Assembly (NCBI GenBank): GCA_905236325.1
Contig: CAJOPJ010000028.1
Span: 1 to 6,122 of the forward strand
Direction of reading: 5' to 3'
Origin: an uncultured Selenomonadaceae bacterium
Lineage (GTDB): Bacteria; Bacillota; Negativicutes; Selenomonadales; Selenomonadaceae
DNA: 6,122 bases
Part shown: positions 1 to 6,005 of the stretch, piece after piece
Numbering within the stretch: position 1 is the stretch's first letter
How the letters are laid out: every line of letters begins with the position of its first letter
Notes under the pieces: generated by a model
Told to the model about the DNA's origin: nothing
Seen by the model: only the letters and a program-made list of their open reading frames with translations
Database searches by the model: none
Made by a program: the position numbers and the translations under genes

Positions 1-1168
1 AATAACTTTCGACGTTGAGGAAAAATTTTTGTTGGAAATTGCGTCGAGTTTGGAAAAAAATTCTGAACATCCAATTGCAAAAGCAGTCTTAAATTACGCA
101 GAAACAAAAAATATTTCACCAAAAAATGTTGAAAATTTCAACGCAATTTTAGGACGCGGCGTTCAAGGCAAAATCGACGGCAATAATTGTTTTGTCGGCA
201 AAATTGAAAATAATTTAGATAAAACTTTGCAAAATAAAATAATTGAACTTGAAAATGCAGGAAAAACAATTTTATTTGTAAAAACTGGCAAAAAATTGCT
301 CGGCTTAATCGCAGTTGCAGACATTTTAAAAAATACTTCAATCGACGCAGTAAAAAATTTTCAAAATTTAGGCGTAGAAGTTGTAATGATGACAGGCGAC
401 AATAAATTTGCGGCAAAGTATATTGCTGAAAAAGTCGGAATAAAAAAATTCATTGCGGAAGTTTTGCCGGAAGATAAATCAGCCGAAATAAAAAAATTGC
501 AAACCGAAGGCAAAAAAGTCGCAATGATTGGCGACGGCGTGAATGACGCGCCTGCGTTGGTTCAGGCAGATTTAGGTATGGCGATTGGCGCAGGCACTGA
601 TGTTGCGATTGAAAGCGCGGACGCAGTTTTGGTAAAAAATAATTTGCAAGACGCAGTTTCGGCAATAAAATTAAGTCGCGCCGTGATGAAAAATATCAAG
701 CAAAATTTGTTCTGGGCATTTTTTTACAATATAATTTGTATACCGCTGGCGGCAGGAATTTTTTATCCAAGTTTCGGAATAAAACTTTCGCCAATGATAG
801 GCGCGGCGGCAATGAGTATGTCGAGCGTTTGCGTTGTGTTAAATGCTTTGCGACTGAAATTTTTCAAAGTTGCGCGAACTGAAAATAATTTTGCTGAAAA
901 AAATAATTTGACTGTTGAGGTTGAAAATTTTAAAATAAATCAAAATTTGGAAGGAGAAATAAAAATGACAAAAACTTTAAAAATTGAAGGTATGATGTGC
1001 CAACATTGCGTAAAACATGTTCACGACGCGCTTGCAAAAATGGACGGCGTGACGGACGTTGAAGTCAGTTTGGAAAAAAATTGCGCCGAAGTTACTTCAG
1101 ACAAAGAAATTTCCACAGAAAATTTTGCAAAAGTAATTTCCGACGCAGGTTATGAACTTGTAGCTTAA
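1..1168 (+). CDS. copA: Copper-exporting P1B-type ATPase, 3' part, with C-terminal CopZ-like HMA domain (partial)
   Basis: This is the C-terminal part of a membrane pump that uses ATP to export Cu(I) from the cytoplasm. The reading frame is open from base 2, so the gene starts upstream. The TTG at 29 is an internal Leu codon, and the DKTGT phosphorylation site and first six membrane segments lie outside the window. Visible in order are the nucleotide-binding His-Pro of SEHPIAKA (about 62-85), GRGVQG (about 152-169), the TGDN hinge motif (392-403), and GDGVNDAP (530-553). The last two membrane helices follow, with Tyr-Asn (725-730) and Met-Ser-Met-Ser-Ser (812-826), which are the Cu(I)-type signatures of the P1B-1 group. 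A linker of about 35 residues leads into an HMA domain with Met-Cys-Gln-His-Cys (995-1009). C-terminal HMA fusions occur in other anaerobic Bacillota, while CopZ is a separate protein in many species. The product is confident; the substrate is inferred from the motifs. Confidence 0.93.
   Translation, partial: ITFDVEEKFLLEIASSLEKNSEHPIAKAVLNYAETKNISPKNVENFNAILGRGVQGKIDGNNCFVGKIENNLDKTLQNKIIELENAGKTILFVKTGKKLLGLIAVADILKNTSIDAVKNFQNLGVEVVMMTGDNKFAAKYIAEKVGIKKFIAEVLPEDKSAEIKKLQTEGKKVAMIGDGVNDAPALVQADLGMAIGAGTDVAIESADAVLVKNNLQDAVSAIKLSRAVMKNIKQNLFWAFFYNIICIPLAAGIFYPSFGIKLSPMIGAAAMSMSSVCVVLNALRLKFFKVARTENNFAEKNNLTVEVENFKINQNLEGEIKMTKTLKIEGMMCQHCVKHVHDALAKMDGVTDVEVSLEKNCAEVTSDKEISTENFAKVISDAGYELVA
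951..956 (+). promoter_or_regulatory. Internal Shine-Dalgarno site AAGGAG inside copA
   Basis: AAGGAG lies 8 nt upstream of an in-frame ATG at 965, exactly where the linker ends and the CopZ-like domain begins. It is the strongest ribosome-binding site I see in the window, stronger than those of the stand-alone genes. That suggests the ATG is used as a second start, although the reading frame from the ATPase is uninterrupted. Confidence 0.55.
965..1168 (+). CDS. copZ: Possible free copper chaperone from an internal start (in frame with copA)
   Basis: Starting at ATG 965 gives a 67-residue protein, about the length of stand-alone CopZ chaperones (68-69 residues). It has the HMA (heavy-metal-associated) layout: a first beta strand (KTLKIEG), the Cu(I)-binding loop GMMCQHC with cysteines at codons 998-1000 and 1007-1009, a helix (VKHVHDALAKM), and the final GYEL strand. 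CopZ carries Cu(I) in the cytoplasm and delivers it to CopA. The start is supported by AAGGAG 8 nt upstream and by its position at the domain boundary. The frame is shared with the upstream ATPase, so this could be only the C-terminal domain of the fusion. The domain identity is firm; separate expression is inferred. Confidence 0.45.
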   Translation: MTKTLKIEGMMCQHCVKHVHDALAKMDGVTDVEVSLEKNCAEVTSDKEISTENFAKVISDAGYELVA

Positions 1169-1190
1169 ATTTTTGTAAATAAAATAGTCA

Positions 1191-1218
1191 GTCGATGTTT
1201 TCAGCGTCGGCTTTTTTT
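1191..1218 (+). terminator. Rho-independent terminator after copA
   Basis: The sequence 1191-1198 can pair with 1204-1211 as an 8-bp stem (G-C, U-G, C-G, G-C, A-U, U-G, G-C, U-G) around a 5-nt loop, followed directly by seven T residues (1212-1218). It begins 22 nt after the copA stop. Three G-U pairs make it moderate in strength. Flanking arms AGTCAG (1186-1191) and CTGACT (1219-1224) are also complementary and could extend or compete with the hairpin. Confidence 0.7.
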
Positions 1219-1267
1219 CTGACTGTGGGCAACTTTTTGCAAAAAATTTCTGAAGTTAATTAAAATC

Positions 1268-2728
1268 ATGAACAAGAGAATTACGGCAGGACTGCTGGGA
1301 TATTTAACTTTATTCACCGGCGCGGCAATGATACCATCATTTTTGCTTGCGGCTTTTGCTGAAGAAACAGGCGGCGCGGCGGCTTTTTTGCTGTCGATTT
1401 TTTTATGCGTGGCGGTTACATTTGAACTTGAGCGTTTCGGCGGTTTAAAAGGCAAAGATAATATCGGCGTGCGCGACGGAATTGCAATTACAGGACTTGG
1501 TTGGCTTTTAGTTTCGATTCTTGGCACTGTGCCATATCTTGCCGGAGGCTATTTAAATTTAATCGACAGCTTGACAGAATCATTTGCCGGTTTCAGCGGC
1601 ACCGGCGCAACTGTTTTTGAAGATGTAGAAGTTTTGCCGCGCAGTATTTTGCTTTGGCGCAGCGTTTCAAACTGGATTGGCGGACTTGGTATTGTTGTAA
1701 TTTTTATGGCGATACTTTCGCAGTTCGGACGCGGCGCAATGTTTATTTTGCGTGCTGAAACTACAGGACCAACTAAAGATAGGCAAATGCCAAGAATCCG
1801 CGACAACGCAAAGGCACTGTTTAAAATTTATGTTGTGTTGACTTTAATTTGTGCGTTCAGTTATTTTTTGTGTGGATTGAATATTTTCGCCGCAATCAAT
1901 CACGCAATGACAACCATTGCAACAGGCGGCTATGGAATTTATAATGGCACTGTCGGCGAATACGGCAATGCTTATCTTGAGTATTGCATGGCGTTTTTTA
2001 TGATTGTGTCAAGCGGCAGTTTTGCAATGTATGCAACTGCTTCAAGACGCGGCATCGGAGTGATTTTTCGCAACACAGAATTTAAAGTTTACCTGCAAAT
2101 AATTTCTGTTGTGAGTTTGATTATTGCGCTGGATTTGTTTTTTGAAATGGATTTTTCTATTGAAAATTCAATTCGCGGCGCAATTTTTCACGTTGCAAGT
2201 TTAAGTTCAACAACAGGCTTTGTAGCGTATGATTTTGATACTTATCCGCCAATCAGCAAGGCGTTTTTGATGATGACAATGTTTTTGGGCGGCTGTGCAG
2301 GTTCAACTGCCGGCGGCTTGAAGGTTGCCAGAATAATTTTGTTGTTTAAATTTGTCGGGCTGATTGTTCGCCAAAAATTGCATCCGCAACTGATTAACAC
2401 TGTCAAGTTGAATGGTCAAGTTATCAATGAAGAAGTTGTTTATGGCGTGGCAAAATTTTTTTTTGCAATAGTTGTTTGCGATATAATTTTTGCGTTTGTG
2501 ATGATGTTTGACGGCATAAATTTTGTAAATGCAATTTCTGTCAGCGTTTCGACAATGGCAAGTGTCGGTCCCGGTTTTGGCATTGAAGGCGCAACTTCAA
2601 CTTACGCGCTTTTGCCAAATTTAAGCAAGCTGGCGGCGTGCTTTTTTATGTTCATTAGCCGATTGGAAATTTTTACTGTTTTGGTTTTGTTCACGCCGGG
2701 ATTTTGGAATAATCCAAAAGGCTGGTAA
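1268..2728 (+). CDS. trkH: TrkH-family potassium uptake channel subunit
   Basis: This is the membrane pore subunit of a Trk/Ktr-type K+ uptake system, normally gated by a cytoplasmic nucleotide-binding TrkA/KtrA ring. At 486 residues it is close to E. coli TrkH (483). The four pore loops are visible: TGATVF (112-117), TIATGGYG (216-223), SSTTGF (313-318) and SVGPGFG (432-438), each with the filter glycine. The glycine-rich stretch GGCAGSTAGGLK (341-352) matches the intramembrane gating loop of the third repeat. Near the C-terminus, FISRLEIF replaces the more usual GRLE context with Ser at the Gly position. The start ATG gives the family-typical N-terminus, but the ribosome-binding site is weak (GAAG at 1252-1255, 12 nt upstream). 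No trkA is adjacent, so the partner must be encoded elsewhere. No hairpin terminator follows the gene. Confidence 0.94.
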   Translation: MNKRITAGLLGYLTLFTGAAMIPSFLLAAFAEETGGAAAFLLSIFLCVAVTFELERFGGLKGKDNIGVRDGIAITGLGWLLVSILGTVPYLAGGYLNLIDSLTESFAGFSGTGATVFEDVEVLPRSILLWRSVSNWIGGLGIVVIFMAILSQFGRGAMFILRAETTGPTKDRQMPRIRDNAKALFKIYVVLTLICAFSYFLCGLNIFAAINHAMTTIATGGYGIYNGTVGEYGNAYLEYCMAFFMIVSSGSFAMYATASRRGIGVIFRNTEFKVYLQIISVVSLIIALDLFFEMDFSIENSIRGAIFHVASLSSTTGFVAYDFDTYPPISKAFLMMTMFLGGCAGSTAGGLKVARIILLFKFVGLIVRQKLHPQLINTVKLNGQVINEEVVYGVAKFFFAIVVCDIIFAFVMMFDGINFVNAISVSVSTMASVGPGFGIEGATSTYALLPNLSKLAACFFMFISRLEIFTVLVLFTPGFWNNPKGW

Positions 2729-2741
2729 TAATAATTAAAAA

Positions 2742-2762
2742 TTGATAATTGATAATTGATAA
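2742..2762 (+). repeat. Three tandem TTGATAA heptamers
   Basis: Three perfect head-to-tail copies of TTGATAA occupy 2742-2748, 2749-2755 and 2756-2762, in the short gap between trkH and the response regulator. The first copy supplies the -35 element of the promoter described separately. The heptamer also occurs singly elsewhere in this AT-rich window (2792, 4821, 5091, 5697), so only the tandem arrangement is notable. Confidence 0.9.
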
Positions 2763-2770
2763 TGTATAAT
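2742..2770 (+). promoter_or_regulatory. Sigma-70-type promoter for the regulator-kinase-rodA operon
   Basis: The -35 element TTGATA (2742-2747) matches TTGACA at five of six positions. The -10 element TATAAT (2765-2770) is a perfect match, and the spacer is the optimal 17 nt. Transcription would start near 2776-2778, leaving a leader of about 25 nt that still contains the Shine-Dalgarno at 2785-2790. The promoter lies wholly in the gap after the trkH stop codon. Confidence 0.75.
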
Positions 2771-2784
2771 CTAGTAACTAATTG

Positions 2785-2790
2785 AAAGGA
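2785..2790 (+). promoter_or_regulatory. Shine-Dalgarno AAAGGA of the response regulator
   Basis: AAAGGA precedes three overlapping potential starts: ATG 2798 (7 nt after AGGA, but followed at once by TGA), in-frame GTG 2800 (9 nt) and in-frame ATG 2803 (12 nt). The best-spaced codon is therefore a dead-end ATG, which leaves the true start open between GTG 2800 and ATG 2803. Confidence 0.6.
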
Positions 2791-2802
2791 CTTGATAATG
2801 TG

Positions 2803-3474
2803 ATGCGAATTTTACTTGCGGAAGATGATAAAAGACTTGGCAGATTAGTTGAATACATGTTGACGCAAAAAAAATTTCAAGTTGAATGGATAACTAATGG
2901 CGCGGATATTTATGAATACGCAATGTATTCCGAGTACGACATTTTAATTTTGGATTGGATGTTGCCAAATGTTTCCGGAATTGATGCTTGCAGAAAACTG
3001 CGCGAAGATGGTTATGAAAAAGCAATTTTAATGCTTACTGCAAAAGATTCACTTGAAGACAGAGTTACAGGCTTGGACGCCGGCGCAGATGATTATTTAG
3101 TTAAGCCTTTTGAATTTGATGAACTGCTTGCAAGACTGCGTGCGCTTGGTCGTCGCAGTACGCAAAAAATTCAGCAGGAAGTTGTGGAAATTGGCGACTT
3201 CACACTGAATCGCACTACAAAAATCCTCAAGAAAAAAAATCAAGTTATTCAACTTTCGCCGCGTGAATTTCAATTGTTTGATTTGTTGGCGCAGAATTTA
3301 GGCGTTGTTGTGCCGCGTGATATTATTTTGGACAGAATTTGGGGGCTTGAGCGCGATATTACTTCAAACAATATTGATTCCTACATGAAAATTTTGCGCA
3401 AAAAACTGAATGAAGTTGACGGCAACATCGCAATTAAAACTGTTCGCGGTATCGGCTACAGACTTGAAGCTTAA
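2803..3474 (+). CDS. OmpR/PhoB-family response regulator
   Basis: This is a cytoplasmic transcription regulator of 223 residues, typical for the family. The N-terminal receiver (about 1-118) has the acidic pocket AEDD (6-9), phospho-acceptor Asp51 in LILDWMLP, the switch Thr79 in MLTAKD, and Lys101 in LVKPFEFDEL. The C-terminal winged helix-turn-helix (about 128-223) has LSPREFQLFDLLAQN, the recognition region around TSNNIDSYMKILRKKL, and the closing IKTVRGIGYRLEA. The ATG at 2803 gives the standard MRILLAEDD start; GTG 2800 would add one residue. The histidine kinase 28 nt downstream is its evident partner. It resembles regulators paired with CiaH-like kinases, but the target genes cannot be read from the sequence. 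Confidence 0.93.
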   Translation: MRILLAEDDKRLGRLVEYMLTQKKFQVEWITNGADIYEYAMYSEYDILILDWMLPNVSGIDACRKLREDGYEKAILMLTAKDSLEDRVTGLDAGADDYLVKPFEFDELLARLRALGRRSTQKIQQEVVEIGDFTLNRTTKILKKKNQVIQLSPREFQLFDLLAQNLGVVVPRDIILDRIWGLERDITSNNIDSYMKILRKKLNEVDGNIAIKTVRGIGYRLEA

Positions 3475-3502
3475 GTTGTTTAGTTAGGACTAGAGATTTT
3501 CA

Positions 3503-4807
3503 ATGGAAATATTCCAAAGCAGCAGACTTCGATTGACGCTGGTTTATTCACTGATAATGTCAATTTTTATGTTTGTCTTGATTTTTGTTGTTCATAAGAC
3601 AATGGATTGGTCAATGTTTTCCGAACAAGCACAAGAACTTTCGGACGCGGCAGATTCAATCGCTGAGGCACAGGCTTATCAAATTCAACACCCAAATGCT
3701 GCTTTTGATGAAACGCGCTTTTATAAAAATATCAATGACAGATTATTTTTTTATATTTTCAGTGCGGACGGTCAGCTTTTGCAATTTGTACGCGCCTCAT
3801 TCAGAATTGAGCCTTTTATTTTGGATTCAATGTCGCCGGAAAAAATTGCAAATGGCGAAATTGAAGTCATAGCTCATCCAAATGAAACCGGCAGAATGAC
3901 AAGCGTAATGATGACTGCAAAAAATTTTCGCATTGCCGGAATGGAACAAACAATCTATGTCGGCAAAGATGTCACAGCTTTATATTCCGGTTTGCAAAAA
4001 GCAACTTACGCGCTTGTTTTCTTGGGAATATTTGCGCTCATTTTGGCAACGATAGTCGGCTATATTTTGGCAGGACGCGCAATTTTGCCAATGAAGGAAG
4101 CATATGACAAGCAAAGACAATTTGCGGCTGACGCGTCGCATGAACTTAGAACGCCGCTCGCAGTTGTTATGGCATCGGCTGATTTATTGTTGTCGGATCC
4201 TTCAATTCAAGAACCATTCCTGAAAGAAATTATTGAGGATGTTAAAAGCGAAGTCAAAAAAATGTCAAAATTGGTCAGCGATTTGTTAATGGTTGCACGC
4301 AGCGACAACAATGCTTTGAAAGTTAAATTTCAAAAGCTGGATTTAGGTAAATTACTTGAACAAAATGTGCGAATGATGACACCGCTTGCCGAGAAAAAAA
4401 ATATCAAACTAATCGGCGAAGGCTTTCGCAAAGTTACACTTGTTGCTGATGAACAAAAAATTAAACAGCTGATTTTGATTCTGGTTGACAACGCAATAAA
4501 ATACACACCTGAAGGCGGAAAAGTCATTGTGCGACTTGAAGCTACAGATGAACGCAATGTAATTTTTTCTGTGCAAGACAGCGGTATCGGTATTGCACCG
4601 GAGGACAAGGAAAGAATTTTTGACAGATTTTTCCGCGTCGATAAAGTTCGCAGTCGCGAAATGGGCGGCAATGGTCTTGGCTTGGCAATTGCCACTGAAA
4701 TTTTAAAACTCCACGACGGCAAAATTTTTGTCGATTCAGAACTCAATGTCGGCACTAAATTTACTGTCGAACTGAAAATCAAAAAGTCAGAAATCATCAA
4801 TCAATAG
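3503..4807 (+). CDS. Membrane sensor histidine kinase, partner of the upstream regulator
   Basis: This 434-residue protein senses a signal outside the membrane and autophosphorylates on His to feed the adjacent regulator. It has one N-terminal membrane helix (about 12-31), an external region of about 135 residues, and a second helix (about 168-190). The external segment around NDRLFFYIFSADGQLL and TIYVGKDVTALY looks like a small PAS/Cache-type fold. Only about 20 residues separate helix 2 from the dimerisation helix, so the HAMP linker is reduced to a short AGRAILPMKEA segment. The H-box ASHELRTPLA carries His213. The ATPase domain has the N-box LVDNAIKYTPEGG (Asn330), the G1 box DSGIGIAPED (359-368), the F-box RIFDRFFRVD and the G2 box GGNGLGLAI (388-396). 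All catalytic motifs are intact. AGGA (3486-3489) is rather far from ATG 3503; AGAG (3492-3495) is 7 nt away. The signal is unknown. Confidence 0.93.
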   Translation: MEIFQSSRLRLTLVYSLIMSIFMFVLIFVVHKTMDWSMFSEQAQELSDAADSIAEAQAYQIQHPNAAFDETRFYKNINDRLFFYIFSADGQLLQFVRASFRIEPFILDSMSPEKIANGEIEVIAHPNETGRMTSVMMTAKNFRIAGMEQTIYVGKDVTALYSGLQKATYALVFLGIFALILATIVGYILAGRAILPMKEAYDKQRQFAADASHELRTPLAVVMASADLLLSDPSIQEPFLKEIIEDVKSEVKKMSKLVSDLLMVARSDNNALKVKFQKLDLGKLLEQNVRMMTPLAEKKNIKLIGEGFRKVTLVADEQKIKQLILILVDNAIKYTPEGGKVIVRLEATDERNVIFSVQDSGIGIAPEDKERIFDRFFRVDKVRSREMGGNGLGLAIATEILKLHDGKIFVDSELNVGTKFTVELKIKKSEIINQ

Positions 4808-4813
4808 TCAGAT

Positions 4814-4819
4814 AAAGGA
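4814..4819 (+). promoter_or_regulatory. Shine-Dalgarno AAAGGA deciding the rodA start
   Basis: AAAGGA lies 10 nt before TTG 4830, a workable distance. The earlier in-frame TTG at 4821 is only 1 nt away and cannot be served by it. No in-frame ATG exists near the N-terminus, so a TTG start is needed. Confidence 0.6.
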
Positions 4820-4829
4820 CTTGATAAAT

Positions 4830-5957
4830 TTGGCAATACTTTCAGCGGAAAGAAAACGCGCCTTGCGACGAATAGATTTTGTACTTTTGTTCGCGGCGAT
4901 TGGAATAATAATTTACAGCTTAATTGTAATCAGCAGCGCAACGCATGTTAATACGCCGGGCGAAGAGCGTTATTGGTTTGTTCAGCGGCAAGGAATTTTC
5001 GCACTGCTAAATGTAATTATTGCAATTTTGTTTTTAAATTTTGACTACCGAGGCTTGGCGCAATATGGCAAACAACTTTACATAATCAACTTGATAATGT
5101 TGGCGGCGGTTATGTTGTTTGGTCATGCGGCACTTGGCGCACAACGCTGGATACAAATCGGACCAATCAGCTTGCAGCCATCTGAATTTTCAAAGCTGAT
5201 TATGATAATTTGCCTAGCGTCGATTTTGGAAAATCGCGTCGGTCAACTTAACAGCCTGTCAGATTTACTTCCAATCGCTGCTTATATCGGCGTGCCATTT
5301 TTGCTTGTACTTAAACAACCTGACTTAGGAACTTCATTAGTTTTTATGGCAATTTTTTTCGGTATGGTAATAATTGCCGGAATACGCTGGAAAATTTTAT
5401 TTGGACTTTGTATTGCAGGAATAGCTTCATTGCCACTGCTTTGGCAATTTTTAAAAGACTACCAAAAAATGCGCATAATGGTTTTTTTAGATCCAAATGT
5501 TGATCCACTTGGAAGCGGCTATCACATTATCCAATCCAAAATCGCAATCGGCTCTGGTCTTTTGTTTGGCAAAGGCTTATTTGAAGGCACACAAAGTCAG
5601 CTGAACTTTCTGCCGGAAAATCACACAGATTTTATTTTCGCAGTCGTCGGCGAAGAACTTGGTTTTGTCGGTGCAGTTGTTTTGTTGCTGTTGTATTTGA
5701 TAATTTTCTGGCGCGGTTTTCAAATTGCCAAAGACGCAAGCGACACTTTCGGCAGACTTTTGGCTGTCGGAATAACTTCAATGCTGGCGTTTCATGTGCT
5801 TGTCAATGTCGGAATGACAACAGGTATTATGCCTGTCACAGGAATACCACTGCCGCTTATGAGTTACGGCGTTAGCGCATTAACAACCGACATATTGGCG
5901 ATTTCAATTTTGATGAATATTTATATGCGCAAACAAAAACTTCAACTTTTCAGCTGA
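4830..5957 (+). CDS. rodA: RodA-type SEDS peptidoglycan glycosyltransferase
   Basis: This multi-spanning membrane protein belongs to the SEDS family (RodA/FtsW/SpoVE), which polymerises lipid II into glycan strands with a class B penicillin-binding protein. RodA acts in side-wall elongation. From TTG 4830 it has 375 residues, normal for RodA. Hallmarks are AQRWIQIGPISLQPSEFSKL, KQPDLGTSLV, GSGYHIIQSKIAIGSG, and GTQSQLNFLPENHTDFIFAVVGEE with the conserved Asp needed for catalysis (codon 5628-5630). The end has NVGMTTGIMPVTGIPLPLMSYG. The GSGYHIIQSKIAIGSG and QLNFLPE(N/R)HTDF wording favours RodA over FtsW. An oddity is SYGVSALTT where SYGGS is nearly universal. The TTG start gives a short charged head (SAERKRALRRIDF) before helix 1. 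It lies 22 nt after the kinase stop and is probably in the same transcript. No penicillin-binding protein gene is adjacent. Confidence 0.9.
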   Translation: MAILSAERKRALRRIDFVLLFAAIGIIIYSLIVISSATHVNTPGEERYWFVQRQGIFALLNVIIAILFLNFDYRGLAQYGKQLYIINLIMLAAVMLFGHAALGAQRWIQIGPISLQPSEFSKLIMIICLASILENRVGQLNSLSDLLPIAAYIGVPFLLVLKQPDLGTSLVFMAIFFGMVIIAGIRWKILFGLCIAGIASLPLLWQFLKDYQKMRIMVFLDPNVDPLGSGYHIIQSKIAIGSGLLFGKGLFEGTQSQLNFLPENHTDFIFAVVGEELGFVGAVVLLLLYLIIFWRGFQIAKDASDTFGRLLAVGITSMLAFHVLVNVGMTTGIMPVTGIPLPLMSYGVSALTTDILAISILMNIYMRKQKLQLFS

Positions 5958-5967
5958 AATAAAAAAT

Positions 5968-5991
5968 AACCTCCCAAGCGGAGGTTTTTTT
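5968..5991 (+). terminator. Rho-independent terminator after rodA, probably bidirectional
   Basis: A stem of AACCTCC with GGAGGTT (5968-5974 with 5980-5986) closes a 5-nt loop (5975-5979) and runs into seven T residues (5985-5991). On the other strand the same stem is followed by a T-rich run (complement of the A run 5961-5966), so it can also end the convergent receiver-domain gene. It begins 10 nt after the rodA stop. Confidence 0.9.
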
Positions 5992-6005
5992 GTTATTAGA
6001 AAAAA

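Noticed and set aside
29..31. TTG 29 as the copA start
   Set aside because: The frame is open upstream to base 2 with ATPase-like sequence, and the protein would lack the phosphorylation domain and most membrane helices.
138..665. Open reverse-strand frames inside copA (138-416 and 450-665)
   Set aside because: The translations are rich in Leu, Phe and Arg with no domain pattern, and they lie opposite well-conserved ATPase motifs. They are a by-product of codon use.
1237..1266. Promoter-like TTGCAA (1237-1242) and TAAAAT (1261-1266), 18-nt spacer, before trkH
   Set aside because: Transcription would begin after the trkH ATG at 1268, and the -10 is a weak match in AT-rich sequence. There is no reason to move the start, because the N-terminus fits TrkH.
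1201..1806. Open reverse-strand frames at the trkH 5' end (1201-1527, 1549-1806)
   Set aside because: They have low-complexity Ser/Pro/Lys translations, and one runs through the copA terminator. They lie opposite a clear TrkH.
2729..2781. A terminator after trkH
   Set aside because: The gap is AT-rich with direct repeats, but I found no stable GC-containing hairpin with a T run.
2782..2784. TTG 2782 as the regulator start
   Set aside because: It lies upstream of the Shine-Dalgarno AAAGGA itself and would add residues not seen in OmpR-family N-termini.
3585..3872. Second + strand frame within the kinase
   Set aside because: It overlaps the kinase external domain out of frame, has no convincing ribosome-binding site, and its translation resembles no family.
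4330..4800. 156-codon reverse-strand frame opposite the kinase ATPase domain
   Set aside because: Its length is explained by the codon pattern of the kinase. The translation is Ser/Leu-rich with no recognisable domain, and it covers all the conserved N, G1 and G2 boxes.
4821..4823. TTG 4821 as the rodA start
   Set aside because: It is 1 nt from the Shine-Dalgarno, so a ribosome could not use it. TTG 4830 has workable spacing.
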